NCBI GenBank assembly: GCA_008921705.1
Contig: VFFE01007657.1
Location: 953,615 to 1,017,614, forward strand
Direction of reading: 5' to 3'
DNA length: 64,000 nt
Source: Burhinus oedicnemus
Lineage: Eukaryota; Chordata; Aves; Charadriiformes; Burhinidae
Positions within the stretch are counted from its first letter, which is position 1. The number at the start of each line of letters is the position of its first letter. The notes under the pieces were generated by a model. The model searched no databases and was not told where the DNA came from. It saw nothing but the letters and a program-made list of their open reading frames with translations. This document shows positions 1 through 45,459 of the stretch, in pieces. A program made the translations under genes and the position numbers.

Positions 1-3000
1 GTGCCATCAATAGAGGTTTTGGGACTCAAATTTCTGGTAGAAAACCTAGCTCAGGATTTGAAGTAGCTTGACCAGAAAATGACAAAGCTGTAAGCATGAT
101 CTGTATTGCAAGTAACAAGCTGCAAGCAGATTAAGGCTGTTATTTCACCACTAACTTCAGATCTTTGTGGAATGTGGGTTTGGGACTGTTTTGCAGCAGA
201 CTTGTATCAGGTAGAGTTCTTGCTAACATGTTGCCTAGGTACCTCATACCTTCTACAGTGAGGTAGAACTCTATAGTTCCTTCTGAGGAGGATACAGGAT
301 GCTGCCTCCAGTAGTCAAGGACCACTGGTTAATGGCCAGTGGTGGTGACCACTTCTGGCAGGGCTACAGGTACACTTGACTGATTAATAACATGACTCAT
401 GGTTTTTCTATTGCCTGTATTGCTGCATTTTTATACATCCTTCTTAACTCGAAGTGGACAAGACTAGTTGATTGCTTGATCAAGATCTTTATAGGTGAAA
501 CACCTATTTTACTACTGAGCCAAGGTCTCAGAGCCTTTTTGTATGTCTCTCTTCTTTGCCTTGCATAAAGGTTGTATTCAACTTTGCTCTTTCTGTCCTG
601 AAACCTTCATACTGGTGTTCAGATTTCCTGCTGAAAGGATGCTGTAATGGGTGTTCATGACAATAACGAAAAAGAACTTGCAATTCTTTCCTTAAAAGCT
701 TAAATGCTGTTTGGTCACAGCCTGAAAGATCACTTCTCTGAAAGACAGGAGCTTTTCAAATAGGCTTCCTGGAATCATAATTGAAGTCATGCTGCAATAT
801 AAGTAGGTCTAATCCAACATTTCCTAGTGCTTAATGGGAATGTTGCTATAGAAATCTGGACCTCCGAAATAGGCACTCTGGGACTGAAATTCAAGAAACA
901 ATTTTTATTCAGCTTGTAAATGCATATATTCACCTCATGAATAAGTTTCTGCAGTGTGTTCTTATAACAATTGATTTTTAAATGGTTGTTGGAGACTTTA
1001 ATGTAGCTTACAAAATAGGGTGTTAACTACATGTTCCCAGTGCATAATACCATACTAATTGGGCTTATTGTATGTGGGGGCATGGCTCTGCTGCATGAAG
1101 ATAACCTCTAGGTGCAATTGCTGCCTAGCACCGTAGTAAGTCTTCATCTGTAAGAAGCTGTTATATTACCAGTGAATAAAAATTAAGGTATGTTTTGAAA
1201 TATTGATTTATACTTATACCTTTAGAACTCTTTGTTCTCAGAATGCTTGTGTGCCCTTCAAGTTGTATCTGAAATAGTGGTATTTAGTTTTTCTCATGGA
1301 AACAGCATGTCCTGAGGAGGAGGGGAGATCCCATTGTGTCCATGAAATATACTGTAAAATGACAGATGAGGAAGAGAAATAACTTATTCTCAAAGTGGTT
1401 TTGGAATAGGCTCCTCTTAAATGTAGACTTCATATTTATTTGATGGAACAGCAGGCAAGTATTTTGCTCCCCTACCCCATTATGTTTGCAACAACAGCAG
1501 AGGATGTAGAAGCAGCTTGTTCTTCTGATACACAATGCTTGGGAGAACTCAATGGTTGAAGTTCGATTCTTTAAGTTAACAATGCTAGGGCACTAACTTA
1601 CAAATTGTACTCCAAGCTGTAATTGGTTCTGACTGGAATGTAGTGTTCAGGATTAGGCTCATGTTGCTGAACCATAATGACTGCATCTATAGCATCTGTA
1701 GTAAGCCTTAAGTGCATATTGCTGCATTTAAAGATGCTGGGCAGTGTGGAACTGTAGAGATCGTGTTAAACATGCAGGAAAAATGTGTTGATAACTTTAG
1801 TGATCAGAAACCCTACTAATACTCTTGTCCTCACCTTGATCTCTTATTTTTCAGGTTTCTCTTTGACAGCTTTTGCCAAAGACAGCAGAGAACTTGATCA
1901 GAACTTGTTGGAGTTGATGTAAATCCTTCAAGCACTGATAGATTTGAAGTGATTTATCATTGTCTGACTCATCAATAGTCAGATCAACTCTGCCGCTCAA
2001 CATCTTTGGAGCATCTGAAGTGTCTGAACCAACTGTGCTGAACAACGTGTTCAAAAATAGGAATGTGAATGTAGCCTTGGTACTCCATGCTCAGAGCAGG
2101 CCTTCTAGGCAGCTTAACTATAAGCTTTTAGTTGTAGCTGAAGCTGCTGGATGTATCTGCATTTTTCCAGAAGATTCCATATTTTCATAACCACATAAAC
2201 ACAAAACTTTAGGGATCACATCCCAAGTAGATGCTTAAGGGCTGTAGGTGTTCTGAGCTGGTCTCTACACAAAAAGATACTGCTATGTGGCTAGCTCAGG
2301 TTATAGCTAGAAGCAGCAGTAGTTTGAGCTGACAGTGCTCACTGCATGAAAAGGTGAAACTGCAGTTGACTGACTTGATCAAGATAACTGGCAAAGTGCT
2401 AGGTTCATTTTAATTGCTGCCCAGCTGAGCATCTTATTGGTGTTTGGCTGTGCTAGGAGATATGTACAAGAGTAGAGGAAATCTGGATGTGTATTAATGT
2501 ATTTCTGAAACTTGTAACTGCTGCCATTGTGCTCTGCATGGCTACACTTAGCAGATTGAGGATCTCTTGTCCGTTAGTAACAGACTACACAAGTGCAGTC
2601 TTAGATACCTTATTTTCTTAGGTCATAGCTGCATAGAAGGTGAGGGAGTACTTAGTTTAGGCAGTGTTGCCATAAAACATGTAAAACTGACACAGGTGCA
2701 GGTGTATAACAAGAAATTTGAATTCTTAAAATAATTTCAACCTAGAACTAGAATTTCAGCTTTTGCAGTGTAATGCATTTGTGTATTCTGCTGCAGAGTC
2801 TGACTGCAAGGAGATAATTATTTCCTGGGGCTGTTATGATAAAATTGGAAGCTAATGCTATGAACTGTTTATATTGTCACTTGACTCTTCTGTGAAGTAG
2901 GAAAGAAAACAGTGTTTGTCCAGTGATCTTTGAAAGCCGTATATAAAAGGCTACGCTAGGTGAGGCACGCTCCTCTGCTTTGGTGTGTTCTTCCCCTGCT

Positions 3001-6000
3001 GTGAACAAACTGCTGCAGTGTAAGGGCACTGATGCAGGGAGTAGGTGTGGTATGTTCTGAAATGAACCAATTCCTACTGACTAACAAGCAATTGATCAGA
3101 TCTGTTACAGTATCTGTAACATCAGCTCTGAAGGCTGCAAATCTAATGCTGTAGTTGAGCAGCTGAAGTAGCAGGGAACTCGGGTAACTTGATGACTAGA
3201 CAAGTTCTGCAGACAGTGCCCATAAGAGGTGCTGCATAAACTTATTCTCATAGTTGGTACAGTTTTAACTGAACAGTATATGGTATACACTGTCATAGGA
3301 ACAATGCATGATGCAGAGTCTGCAACTCAAACTTGTGTGGTGTCTGAACACATGCGGTGTGGTGGATAGAAACATATTGTGCTAATAAGCCTCTAAAATT
3401 GGGGGGGGGATGAGGAATTTCTATTTCAGAGCAATGGTTTTCCTATAGCTCATTATTCTAGAGCATTTCTAATGGGTGAGCGTTGGCAAGCTGAAGTGCC
3501 TGTAGGCTGGGACCCTTAGACAAAGAGGAGCCACTGTTGGAACAGGCTGGAGACTTCTGGGGAAAAAGCAGCCCCATAATGTATCATGCTTCGAGGGGGG
3601 AGATGGCAGGAGGGAGAGGGTAAATAGAGCCAAGGTCTTAAATACAAAGGAAGGTTAGAAATTAGGAACACATGAGCCCCCATACTGAAGGAGGCTAAGG
3701 TGAGCAATGCATGAAACTGAAGGATAGCATTCCTCAAATCCAGTTTCAGTGACTTAATTGCACTGACAGTGCCTGGAATATCTGTGAAATGTACCCTCGT
3801 TAAAAACTGTAGAGAATTTTCCTGATGTAAATTTGATGGTACTCGACCATTTTAACCATTGCATAGGAAGTAAGATGGAAACTCTTTTGCCTTCCTTAGT
3901 GCTTCTACTTTGGTTTACTATTGTGCCATCTACAGATGTTTAAGGGATGAGTATGCAGTACAGCTCTATCAGGACCATGTGAAATGCTCTCAAGTTCAAT
4001 TCTGAGCCATTGTTCTGGTGATTTTTTTTCAGAAACTTGTCTGAAGATCCTCAGTGTGATCAGCAGAGCTGAAACTTGGGGATAAGTTTACATAATAGAC
4101 TCAGAAGGCAAAGACTTGGAAGGCAAATCTAGACAAGAGAAGTGCCTACATACTGAAGGCATATTTTTCTCTAAATGTTAACTATTTTTACTTTTTTCAA
4201 GTCTAATGAAAGCAAAACTTTAAAATCTGTTTTGTCAGTAGTTCTGTTATCTTATGAAAACTTGTAACACAATTAGAATATGTGCAGAAGCAAACATTCA
4301 TGTTACTTTCTAAAGATGCTTTAATTCCATGATATCCCCAAAGAACTGAATGTATTATCTTGGTTCCAGTCATGTTCTGTCAAGTTGTTCTACCATTGAA
4401 CTTCTGCTACTAAAGTACTCACTAACTTGACACAAGATCCTTGACTTGGTTGTTGGTAAATATTTTATGATGATTCTCTATAACCACTCTGAAAAAAGAT
4501 ATTGCCACCTTGTCTTCCATGTATATACGTACATGTTACCAGCTGAGAAAGGAGCTTATTCATCAGCCAGTCACATCAAAAAGTTTACCTGAAACTTGGA
4601 GGGAGGTTAACTGCATCTGAGCAGCCTTACACTTAGTAATAGGAGGGGGGAAAAAAGGTGAAATCCTTCACTGGGCAGGGACATTCTGTAGTGGAACACC
4701 GGTGTTCTGACTAATTCATGGCTTCCATTGAAACTCGGATGAAAGATGGTTAGTGCACTAAGGCAACTGAGTCTTACCTTTATGATAAAAACCTCACATT
4801 TGGCCACTTGTAAGTATTGTCTTTGACTACTGTTGGTTGCTGTTCCTTTGTCCAAAGCAGTAAATCAGCCTGCTTATGACCAAAAGTGTGTAAGGAGCAG
4901 ATTAACCATCAGTGAAGAAAAGCTTGCAGTGATTTTTTTCCATTGTAGTATTCCATATTAGTGCCGAAGACATTCGGCCCTATTCTCGAACTCGGTGTAC
5001 AGTTTTAAGAATTGCCAGAAGGATTTAATGGATCTATCTCAAACTACTGGAGAGCTTAACTTGAGATAAGTCAGAACTTGCTTATATGCAGGGAGTTCTA
5101 ATACCTTGGGAAACTGAGTTAGTTACTAGTTTTTGAACATTCATATCCTAGTGCTAAGGAATAGTCATTTGTGGTCTTAAATGCATACTGTGAACAGGCT
5201 GTTCCACAAACAATCTGTATCTCAGTCCTTTTTGAGGACTAAGGTTAAAGAATTTCAAAGTCAACATGTTTGGAGCCATGAAGTGTTTACTTTGAGTTTA
5301 CTAGTTCATTTGCCACTTGAGTGGGGTGCATGGAGTTTTGGAAGCATGCATCGGTACAGGAAGGTGAATTGAATGAAAGGCTGTTATATATTAGGCTTGG
5401 TGTAGATGCTGTGGTGTCAAGGCTTCTGCTGTCATTCACTAGTGGTTCCACTCTACAGAAGTTTGAGTTTAAAGAGACCCTGGATACTGCTGGTGTTGTA
5501 CTAAATTGACCCATGTAGTGACCTAGCTTAGGCATGACCTGAGTAAAGGGTGTTACTGGAAGAACACCTCCAGCATACGGCAGACTGTCTGCATGTTGTT
5601 CAGGATAGTAGAGCTTACCTGAGCAAGTCAGGAGCCAAATCCTCAGCCTGTGCTGTACTAGTTTGATCTGCTTAGTGAGGAGTTAGCTTTTCAGCTTTGT
5701 GGTCAGAGCACACATGGGGTGCTAATTCTGTAGGGCAACTTACATTTAAGGCTGATCATTATTTCTACTTCCACAGGAGTCTGCTGTTACTGTCAGCGTG
5801 CATGAACTATGTATCTCCAGTGCTGGGTAATCAACCTTAGCTCTGAATGAATCCTAATCCTTTGATTACAAGATAATGAATACTATTTTTAATGCAAAAC
5901 AAAAGACATGGATTGATGTATACCAGAAGCCTAAGCAGGTGCACAGCTGCTAATCAGATGCATATATGGTAGCTACTGTTGCAAAATCCTAAAATGAACT

Positions 6001-9000
6001 CTACACGCCAAACTCTGCATTTCTTGGATTGCAAGAATAAGTGGATTTGCCAGGGAAGAGTTTAGAACATCTCACCTCAGTGCTAATGCTTGCCAGAATT
6101 CAAGGGCAAGGTCAAATTAGCGATGTTCCTGGAAGAAACTGATCTACCTGTCCTCAGCAAGGACTCTATGTGCATCAAGTAAAAGTGCTTAATATATGTG
6201 ACTAAAAAATTCAGGCTCATCATAAATGTACATACCCTGATCTTGTTTGGCTATAGAGCCCGAATATCAGTGTGCCAAGCGCTACTGGGAGACTTCTGCT
6301 CTAATCTGAGGGTGCATAAACTCTGGCTAGCTCTGAAACCATGACTCAAATGCTAATTCAACTTCTGCTAATCCTAGCCCAGAAGAGGAACTGCAGAGGT
6401 CTTGTGTAATGAAGTCATGTGTAACACTGTTCGAGTCAATGACTGGACTTCAAGCTGTTGAATCCAAACTTTTGTGGAAAGTCAGAGCATGCTTCTGAAC
6501 AGCTAATTCTCTCTTCACTTAAGAGAAATACAGCACAGCTGCACTTATTCCTGCATTTGGATAGATGGTTGGTGCTGTAAAGAGCTGTTCTTCCCTGTAG
6601 CAGAAGCTGGGAAGGCAGCAAAGACATGAGCTTTCATTTATTCTCCACTTGTCAGGAGGTGGAAGAAAATGGAGGCCCTAGCTTCTTGATGTGGTTTATT
6701 GCAGCAGTCCTGGAAGCTGTAACCATAACTTCTCAGCATCTAAAGCTGTTTGGTGGTCTCATTTTGGTGCTGTGTGATTCAGTTGTGCTGTCTGTACTTT
6801 GCAATCCATGTATGCAGGTGTCTGAAGTATCAGTGCCTCCTTTCTCACTCCCATTGTCTGTGATCTAGCCCAGTGCCTGCTCCTTGCTGCCTCTCCTTCA
6901 GGGAGACAGCTGGTATGGGTGGATGATACACCAAACTAGTCTTAAATAGGCTCATGTTTTAATCAGGCAGGGTATTATAAAGCATTCTAGCTACAGAGTA
7001 GGCTGGGAGTCTAATGCTGCAAAGCCCTCCTATTAATACTCTTGAAGATTGTGTACTGCATTGAATCCAGTGAAAGGAGAAGAGTCAATTGCCATAGTGG
7101 AATATAAAGTTCATAAAGCACTTGCTGCTTCACCAAGCAACAGCAGATTTGACAATGTTTGGACCTGCAAACCAACTTAATTTTTAGATACTCCTGGGTT
7201 TGGTGACTTCCAGAAGCCTGGACAGCAGTGCTTTAGGGGTTGCCTGTGCTAACTGCAAAAGCAGTGTATAAAACCCCTAACTACTTTCAAGTGGGGTTAT
7301 GCTTGGAAAGGCTCAGAGGAATTTCTGGGAAGAAGGATGTAATAACAAATTCAGCGTATCTCTTCCTAGACTCTTGTTTTATTTTGGTTTATTTATCCTT
7401 GAGCTAACTAGAATAGTTGATCCTATTCTTCCCCAGCCCATATAAACTAATAACTAATCTTGTTTTGAAACACCAGTCCTTTAATGAAATCTCTTAAATA
7501 TTTTATAATTGCTGTTCATCCCAGAGTTGTAGTATGAAGAATGCTTTAAGCACTGAGCAGAACTGGTGATTGTATAATTCTCCTTCTTCCCCACATGCCT
7601 GCTTACTCCTGAGCTCTATTGTGCTGGTCTGTTAGCTTCCCATTTGCCTCTCCTTACTGGGAACTTGAACAAAGGAGTGAGGCAGCCTGCTGAGCTCTGC
7701 CTTCTAAGTGCAAGAGGTGGGAGTTCTTGTTCTGCACCATTGCCAACTCAGAGTTCTTTACTACTTAAATAAAACAATCTTAATGTTATGCGATAGGATA
7801 TAAAAGCTACTGTAGTTGATTTTTCTATATCATCTGCAAGGAGTAATAAAAGAAATCTTTATATGTCTGCTCTAGTTTCCTGTCTGGTAGCAGTAGGACC
7901 AGAAGAGATGCAGCTTCTTTCCTGCAGTGATCTGAGCCCTGGAAGATGTTCTGCCTTATGGAAGAGGAGACAATAGGTCTTTGGTGGGTGGGGTTTGGGT
8001 TGTATGTTGACTGCATACACATCAAACTCTTTCTCTGCAAGATGAGTAAGGGATGGAAAAAATCTGTTTTGCTTGGCCTCCAGGCTTGTCTGGTTTTGGT
8101 ATCATCTGATGTTACAGTTGTCAAACCAATAAATTGCTGCCCTCTCTATTAAATGAGATTGCCTGTGTGACAGGCTAGGATCTCACTGGGGTTTTTTTTT
8201 GTTTTCCTTCCCATACACAACACAGCTGCCTCCTTTCTCTTTACCTGCTTCTCATCCTCAGAGCTAAATGCCCGTGTTGGCTGCTTAGCAGGTTTTCAGA
8301 AGTATCCTTCTATTTCACATAGTTGAGTTTGCTTGCCTGTCTGTGTAATGTTCCTCATGCCCCTCTTGCTTTCTACAGAACTTCTGTCTTGCTTACCTCT
8401 GACATTGTGTGTATTTGACAGCTTTGTAGCTTGGCTCCTAAATTTCCTGTATTTTCATGGCTTTCTCACATGACCTTGGTATGTGGATTGTGAATTTGGT
8501 ACTGCTGTCTCTAATGAGTAGACCTTTTTCTTTGCCCTTAAACAACTTATTTTCCTCACCTCACCTGGACTTTCTGTCATGATGTGTCTTGAGCCAACTA
8601 TCTCATCTTTCTGGCTCTCACATTACCATACATGCTTACCATTGCTATGACCAATTTGTTTGACAAGGAAATCATGGTTACAGGTGCTGGAAGGGTTTTG
8701 TTGTGCTCTGAAGTTGCAGAAAGTCAGAGGGGGCAGGTGTGCTCTGTGGTAGCAGCACCAGCCATACTCCTCTGTCTGTCAGCTAGCTGTGGAGGTAAAA
8801 AGAATAAGACAAGATCATGTGTATAGTGATGCTTCCTCAGTACTCTGTAGTCTCCATACTCTCGGGGATTGCCCTCAGGATGAAAAGTTTACCTGTTTTG
8901 TTTATCTGTTAATTTTCTGAGTCATCTGTGGAGTCATATCAGCTGGCACCCAGGTGTGCCACAGCTTCGTGAAAAGTGGAGTGCAGAACTATTTTCCTCT

Positions 9001-12000
9001 GTTAGGAGCTGCCCATGGCTTCAGAAAGTTTTTTTGGAATCCACCAGCTATTAATAAGATGCTGGGTAAATGATTGCTGTTGCCCTCTGTCATGCATTTA
9101 ATAAGCCATGATATGGTTATCCTATGTGAGTTTAATTCTCCCATTTTTAGTCCATTTATGCATTTGAACTTCTCAGCATCCTATGACAGAAAATTCTAAA
9201 CATAAGTATGCCCTGTGTGAAAAACATTAATTTTACTGAGTGTCCCCAGTTCTTTTGTTATAAGAACAGTTGGTGTTAGTTCCCTAGTTCTGTTCTTCAT
9301 GCCATTCACAACTTTATGAACCTCTAGAATACCTGTACTTTATTCCTCTCTCCTATCCAGCCAAAAAGTCTTAAATCTATGCTTGTGTGGAAGCTGTTCC
9401 AATCCCAACTGTTCTCATTGCTCACGAAGTAATTTTAAGCATAATACCCTCTTTGAACAGAAGTGACAGGGGACTGACTGGTGTTCAAAAAGGAGGCAAA
9501 CCCTAGGTTTTTTAAGCAGTATGGTAACGTTTCCTGCTTTATTCTTTGTGTCTTTTGTACCAATTCTTTACTGTCTTTTGGCCTTTTTGATGACGCTGGG
9601 TAGCGAGCTGGTATTTTTCCATAAATGTCTGAATGATTCCCCCTCTTCTGGTTAGTGGTATCTAGATTCAGCTTGTTTTGTTTCTGTGAGCATTTCCTTG
9701 GAGTTATCAACACCGTGTTGTGTCACCTGGTTCATTGCTTGTATTGGTATATTAATAAGTTGCTGAACTAGAAAAAGTGCTATCTGATTTCTGTTTGATA
9801 GTGCAGCCTTGATTTATTAGACATTTCTTTCAAGAGCTGTGCTGGAGCCTGTTATATGACATTAGTAATGACTTCTTCAAGGTTTTAGTCTCCAAGAAAA
9901 CTGTACGTGCATGCAGGCAATCAGGATACCGCCAGTTGATGAACACCTGGAAAGATAATTGGGTTTCAGAAACCTAAATTAACAGTGTTGAGGTTGTTGC
10001 TGGTTTTTGTACTTCAGTCTTTTGCTCTAGAAACGCATTGTAGAACTGCTTAGGAGTCTCAGTTCTTCCTGATAACCTCTATACTTTGAAGATTTTCTAG
10101 TGTGACACAGAACTGTATGGTCTTTCTTAGAATCTTAATTGTACAGTAGTGTGATGCATTTGTTTCTTGGTAGTTGTATGTGTGGGATTTTGACAACCTC
10201 GCCAAGATGGAGGTGAGCAATGTTCTTGAGTAGGGGTTTGTGCTTATACTTGCCTATACGGCAAGATGTTATAAAGGGCTTTCAAAGGCAGTGCCCTAGT
10301 CGCTTATCGATGCATTTTTTCCACCTTTGCTGAGAGAATTCTGTTGAGCAGAAAAGCACTGAGGAGAGGAAAACTTTTCCCCACTACTGAGTCCTTTGAG
10401 ACGTCTTAGGCAAGTCCTGTATTAATGCCGATTTGGATAGATTTAGTAAGGTGGTATTGCCCTTAGTGAGTCAGTAATTTAATATGAATTGTGTGAGAAG
10501 TCTTTCAATTCTGATTCAAGGGTTGCATTTTTTTGAGTCACTCCATGTGTCATAATGTTGTAATGTTCTTTTGTTTTCTTATTACTTTGCCATTTTCTTT
10601 TGTAATCATAGCTTTAGGTTTAGTGAAGGAGTTTTTTGAGATCAGGACCATGGATTGTTGACAACATGCTTAGGGACTATTTAAGCACTTTGGTTAAATA
10701 AATAAAGGACAGATTTATGCTATTATCAATTTCCTTTTCTTGTTGACATGAGCAGAAGCTAGGTGTCTTAACGTGCTATGTGCTTACATATTAATGTAGT
10801 ACAGACTAAGTCTCTGATAAATGGTGGCATTTCTGACAAAAATTACATGATGCGAAGTTAGGAACCAAGTACTTGCTATTGATACGCATTTAATGCAGTT
10901 ATACGCATTTGCAGTTATTATGTTTTTTGGAGGCTACAAGGCACTTACACTTACTGTTTTCAAAGAAATAAAATGACTTTGCTCTGGTAAGGCAAGTAAT
11001 AAGGGTAAGCGTAGCATCTCTGTTTGTGAGACAGCCAGGAAGATTTTTACTGTAGAACTGATTTTTTTCCACAAAGTAGCTTCATTTAAAAAAACCTAGA
11101 ATACAAACAGGTAACACAGCACTGCAATAAACAATCCATTATGTTAGCAGAACCAGTAGTGAGCCCTTTGTGAGTATAGATAGCAGGCTAATCTCCTCAG
11201 ATAGTTTTGCCACATCTAGCTTCTGATCAAAAGGTTTGTTTGAACTCTGCAACGTTTTGACTACTCCATATCATTGCTGTTTCCTTTCTCCTCTTAGATT
11301 AGCGTTTAGGTCTGCCTATCACCAGGGCTGTGGGAAAACTCCTGAGATAAGGCTTGCCTTTTCAGTGGTTGTTAAAAAAAGTTGCTGAGCCATTGAGAAG
11401 TGTGGCTGGGAGCAGAGAAAATTGTCATCTTTGCTTCCTTTAGTTTAGGGAAAAAGGGAAAAAGCAGGAAACATGACAAAAGAAAGTATGATTCTGCTTA
11501 ATGCATAGTAGATCTTTTTAATCTAATCCGAGGTATTTTTGAAGAAGGGAGTTTAGTAGTATTCTGAAAATAATTTGAATTTTCTGTGGATAAGAATAAA
11601 TTACACTAAGAGGGTGTAAATTCATCAAGAATGTATGTCATTATTTCCAGTCATTGATTTCCTGAACTGATGTCATAGGCACTTGATTTTGTAATTTTCC
11701 TGTGTTGTATTTCCTGTGGCAGGATGCAAGATTAGTCTGGTATATCCATTTATCCTTTGAATGGGCAGGCACAATACTGGTGTTAATTTATGTTTTACAA
11801 GTGCAGCGATGTAATGCAGATTGAGAATGTGTGCCTTCCACGTCTTTGCTGCCAGGCTGAAGCCTGTCCTCTAAGATACTTAAATGATAGTGATTGCTGT
11901 CGTGCAATAATCTACAGAAGAAAGAGGTGCAAAATTGCTGGAGTGGGGAGTCTTGGACTTTAAACATAGTTTTGAAGTCTGACTTGACTGTCTTTGTTGT

Positions 12001-12008
12001 AAAAGCAG
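1..12008 (+). other. ABCC5: Non-coding region, probably the large 5' intron of ABCC5
   Basis: No exon with recognisable homology was found on either strand. The ABCC5 reading frame opens at 12009 directly after a splice acceptor, and the human protein has about 43 residues before that point, so the start-codon exon should lie upstream and this stretch should be intron. CpG is scarce and the open frames are short and resemble nothing I know. The only recognisable content is an old CR1-type LINE near 9160-9770. The intron assignment is inference. A non-coding exon could be hidden here and would be invisible to this reading. Confidence 0.6.
9160..9770 (-). mobile_element. Degenerate CR1-type LINE, 3' portion
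   Basis: Read on the + strand, phrases in the right order match the antisense of the 3' part of old amniote CR1 elements. They are a block around 9190 ending in a 'ctgtgtgaaaaa'-type word, 'gtccccagttcttttgtta' near 9241, 'tggaagctgttccaatcc' near 9391, 'tttggcctttttgatgac' near 9577 and 'gagttatcaacaccgtgtt' near 9701. Each corresponds to a conserved CR1 ORF2 C-terminal word. The frame is broken by stops, so this is a dead copy much older than the CR1 at 35.5 kb. The outer limits are approximate. Confidence 0.7.
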
Positions 12009-44011
<32,003 letters not shown>

Positions 44012-45217
44012 AATTCAGGGCAAAGTCACTTTAATTTTGGAGACCTACACTCTCTGCCTGTGGCAGGCCAGCTCTTCTCCCTCCTCCTCCTTCAAGCAGA
44101 TTATTGCCTTTTCATCTTTTAATTTCTAGCACAATGTGTCAAGCCAGAGAGATTTTTAAAACTCTGTCAGAAGTCGTCTTCATGTTTTTATTACTGTATT
44201 TATTCCATAATCATATTACTAATTTTTTGTTATTAAATGCACTCTACAAATGGCTCAGGGAGCCATAGTTATAAATGTATCAGAGGCCTATAATGAAGCT
44301 TTATACATGTAGCTATATCTATACATAATTCTGTATATAGCCTATATTTACAGTGGAAATGTAAGCTGTTTATTTTATATTAAAATAAGCACTGTATTAA
44401 TAACAGTGCATATTCTTTTCTATCATTTTTGTACAGTTTATGGTACCAGAAATCTGGCTTTGTTATCGGACTGTATCAGACACCATTTTGTCTTTTACAG
44501 TTGGTCTTTTCCTAGTGCCAGATTTTCTGCGTGTCTGAGTGGAAGTGAAGCTTTGCAATAGTGTCCTTTATTGTCACATCTTTGTTGTCTAGCGCAGGGG
44601 AGAAGAGCTCTGTGGTGTAACTCTATTGCATTGTAATTTATCAAAGCTATTTGGAGCATCGCTAATGTTCACCATGGCAGCGGCTGCTGCTTCCCGTGAT
44701 GCTTTCCCAAAGCAGGGTTTTTAGTGATCTCCTGAGTGGAGAACCACTTCTGGCTCACAATAAGGCCTCATATTTTCTCAGTGTCCTGATACCGTATTTC
44801 TTACTGTATCAGCAGGGTTGATTTTAATGCAAGCAAGCCCAAGCTCTTCCTGCTTCGCTGATCTAACACAACCAAAATCTAACTGTTCATGGAATGATCT
44901 GTAACAAATTAATCATAAGGTTCAAATCATACCCTGTATGCTAGCAGGAAAGCCTTTTCAGAGTTACTCCAGCTGGCTGACTCCTTTATCTTGAAGCTGC
45001 TAACACTCCTCAGTGGCTTTCATTGGCATGGGTCACACTAACTCTTTGTTCTGCTCACTTATACTAAGGTTAAATGACATCAATATTTCCTGTTTCTTTA
45101 TTGCACACTTGTTAAGGAAACAGTCCCCCACCCCACGTCTTCTGGAACTTTAAACAGGTTCCTGTTGATCAGGATGTAACACTGGTGTAGGACATCGTTT
45201 TCTTACTGTAAAGAGAC

Positions 45218-45225
45218 CTACCTCA
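45218..45225 (+). promoter_or_regulatory. ABCC5: let-7 family 8-mer seed match in ABCC5 3' UTR
   Basis: CTACCTCA is the perfect 8-mer target of the let-7/miR-98 seed. It sits in a block that I recall as conserved in human ABCC5, about 230 bases before the end of the UTR, a favourable position for microRNA action. Confidence 0.6.
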
Positions 45226-45430
45226 GGTTACTAGGTCCTGCGTAGTATGTTGCCATGATCACTGTACACCATCCCTGTTTTACGGGACCTCTGGCCCAGG
45301 TGGGCATGGTCGCTCCTATAATAGCTGTGACTTATTGAATGGTCAGCGTTGCATGTCTTTGTCAACTTGGACATTTTGTAGCCTTAGCATGTTTGCAAAA
45401 TGTCTCATGGAGGCAGAAATCTGAAAAGTA

Positions 45431-45436
45431 AATAAA
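45431..45436 (+). terminator. ABCC5: ABCC5 polyadenylation signal AATAAA
   Basis: AATAAA is followed by T- and GT-rich sequence ('attttgggttttgtaaatt', then 'gtggtttgttttggg') that serves as the downstream element. Cleavage is expected near 45450-45460. The same arrangement ends the human transcript as I remember it. Confidence 0.85.
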
Positions 45437-45459
45437 ACTATTTTGGGTTTTGTAAATTT

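Larger units (their letters stand above)
44012..45455 (+). other. ABCC5: ABCC5 3' UTR
   Basis: About 1.44 kb from the stop to just past the AATAAA at 45431-45436. Several stretches match my memory of the human ABCC5 3' UTR: the block 'taaaataagcactgta' near 44382, 'tatcatttttgtacagttt' near 44421, 'gtaaagagacctacctcagg' near 45208, and the final block around the AATAAA. Conservation this deep suggests regulatory function. ATTAAA at 44379-44384 is a possible earlier polyadenylation signal. Confidence 0.85.

Noticed and set aside
1851..2190. Overlapping open frames on both strands after a 'tttttcag' acceptor-like site
   Set aside because: The peptides match nothing I recognise, there is no supporting donor or homologous neighbour, and the lengths are within chance.
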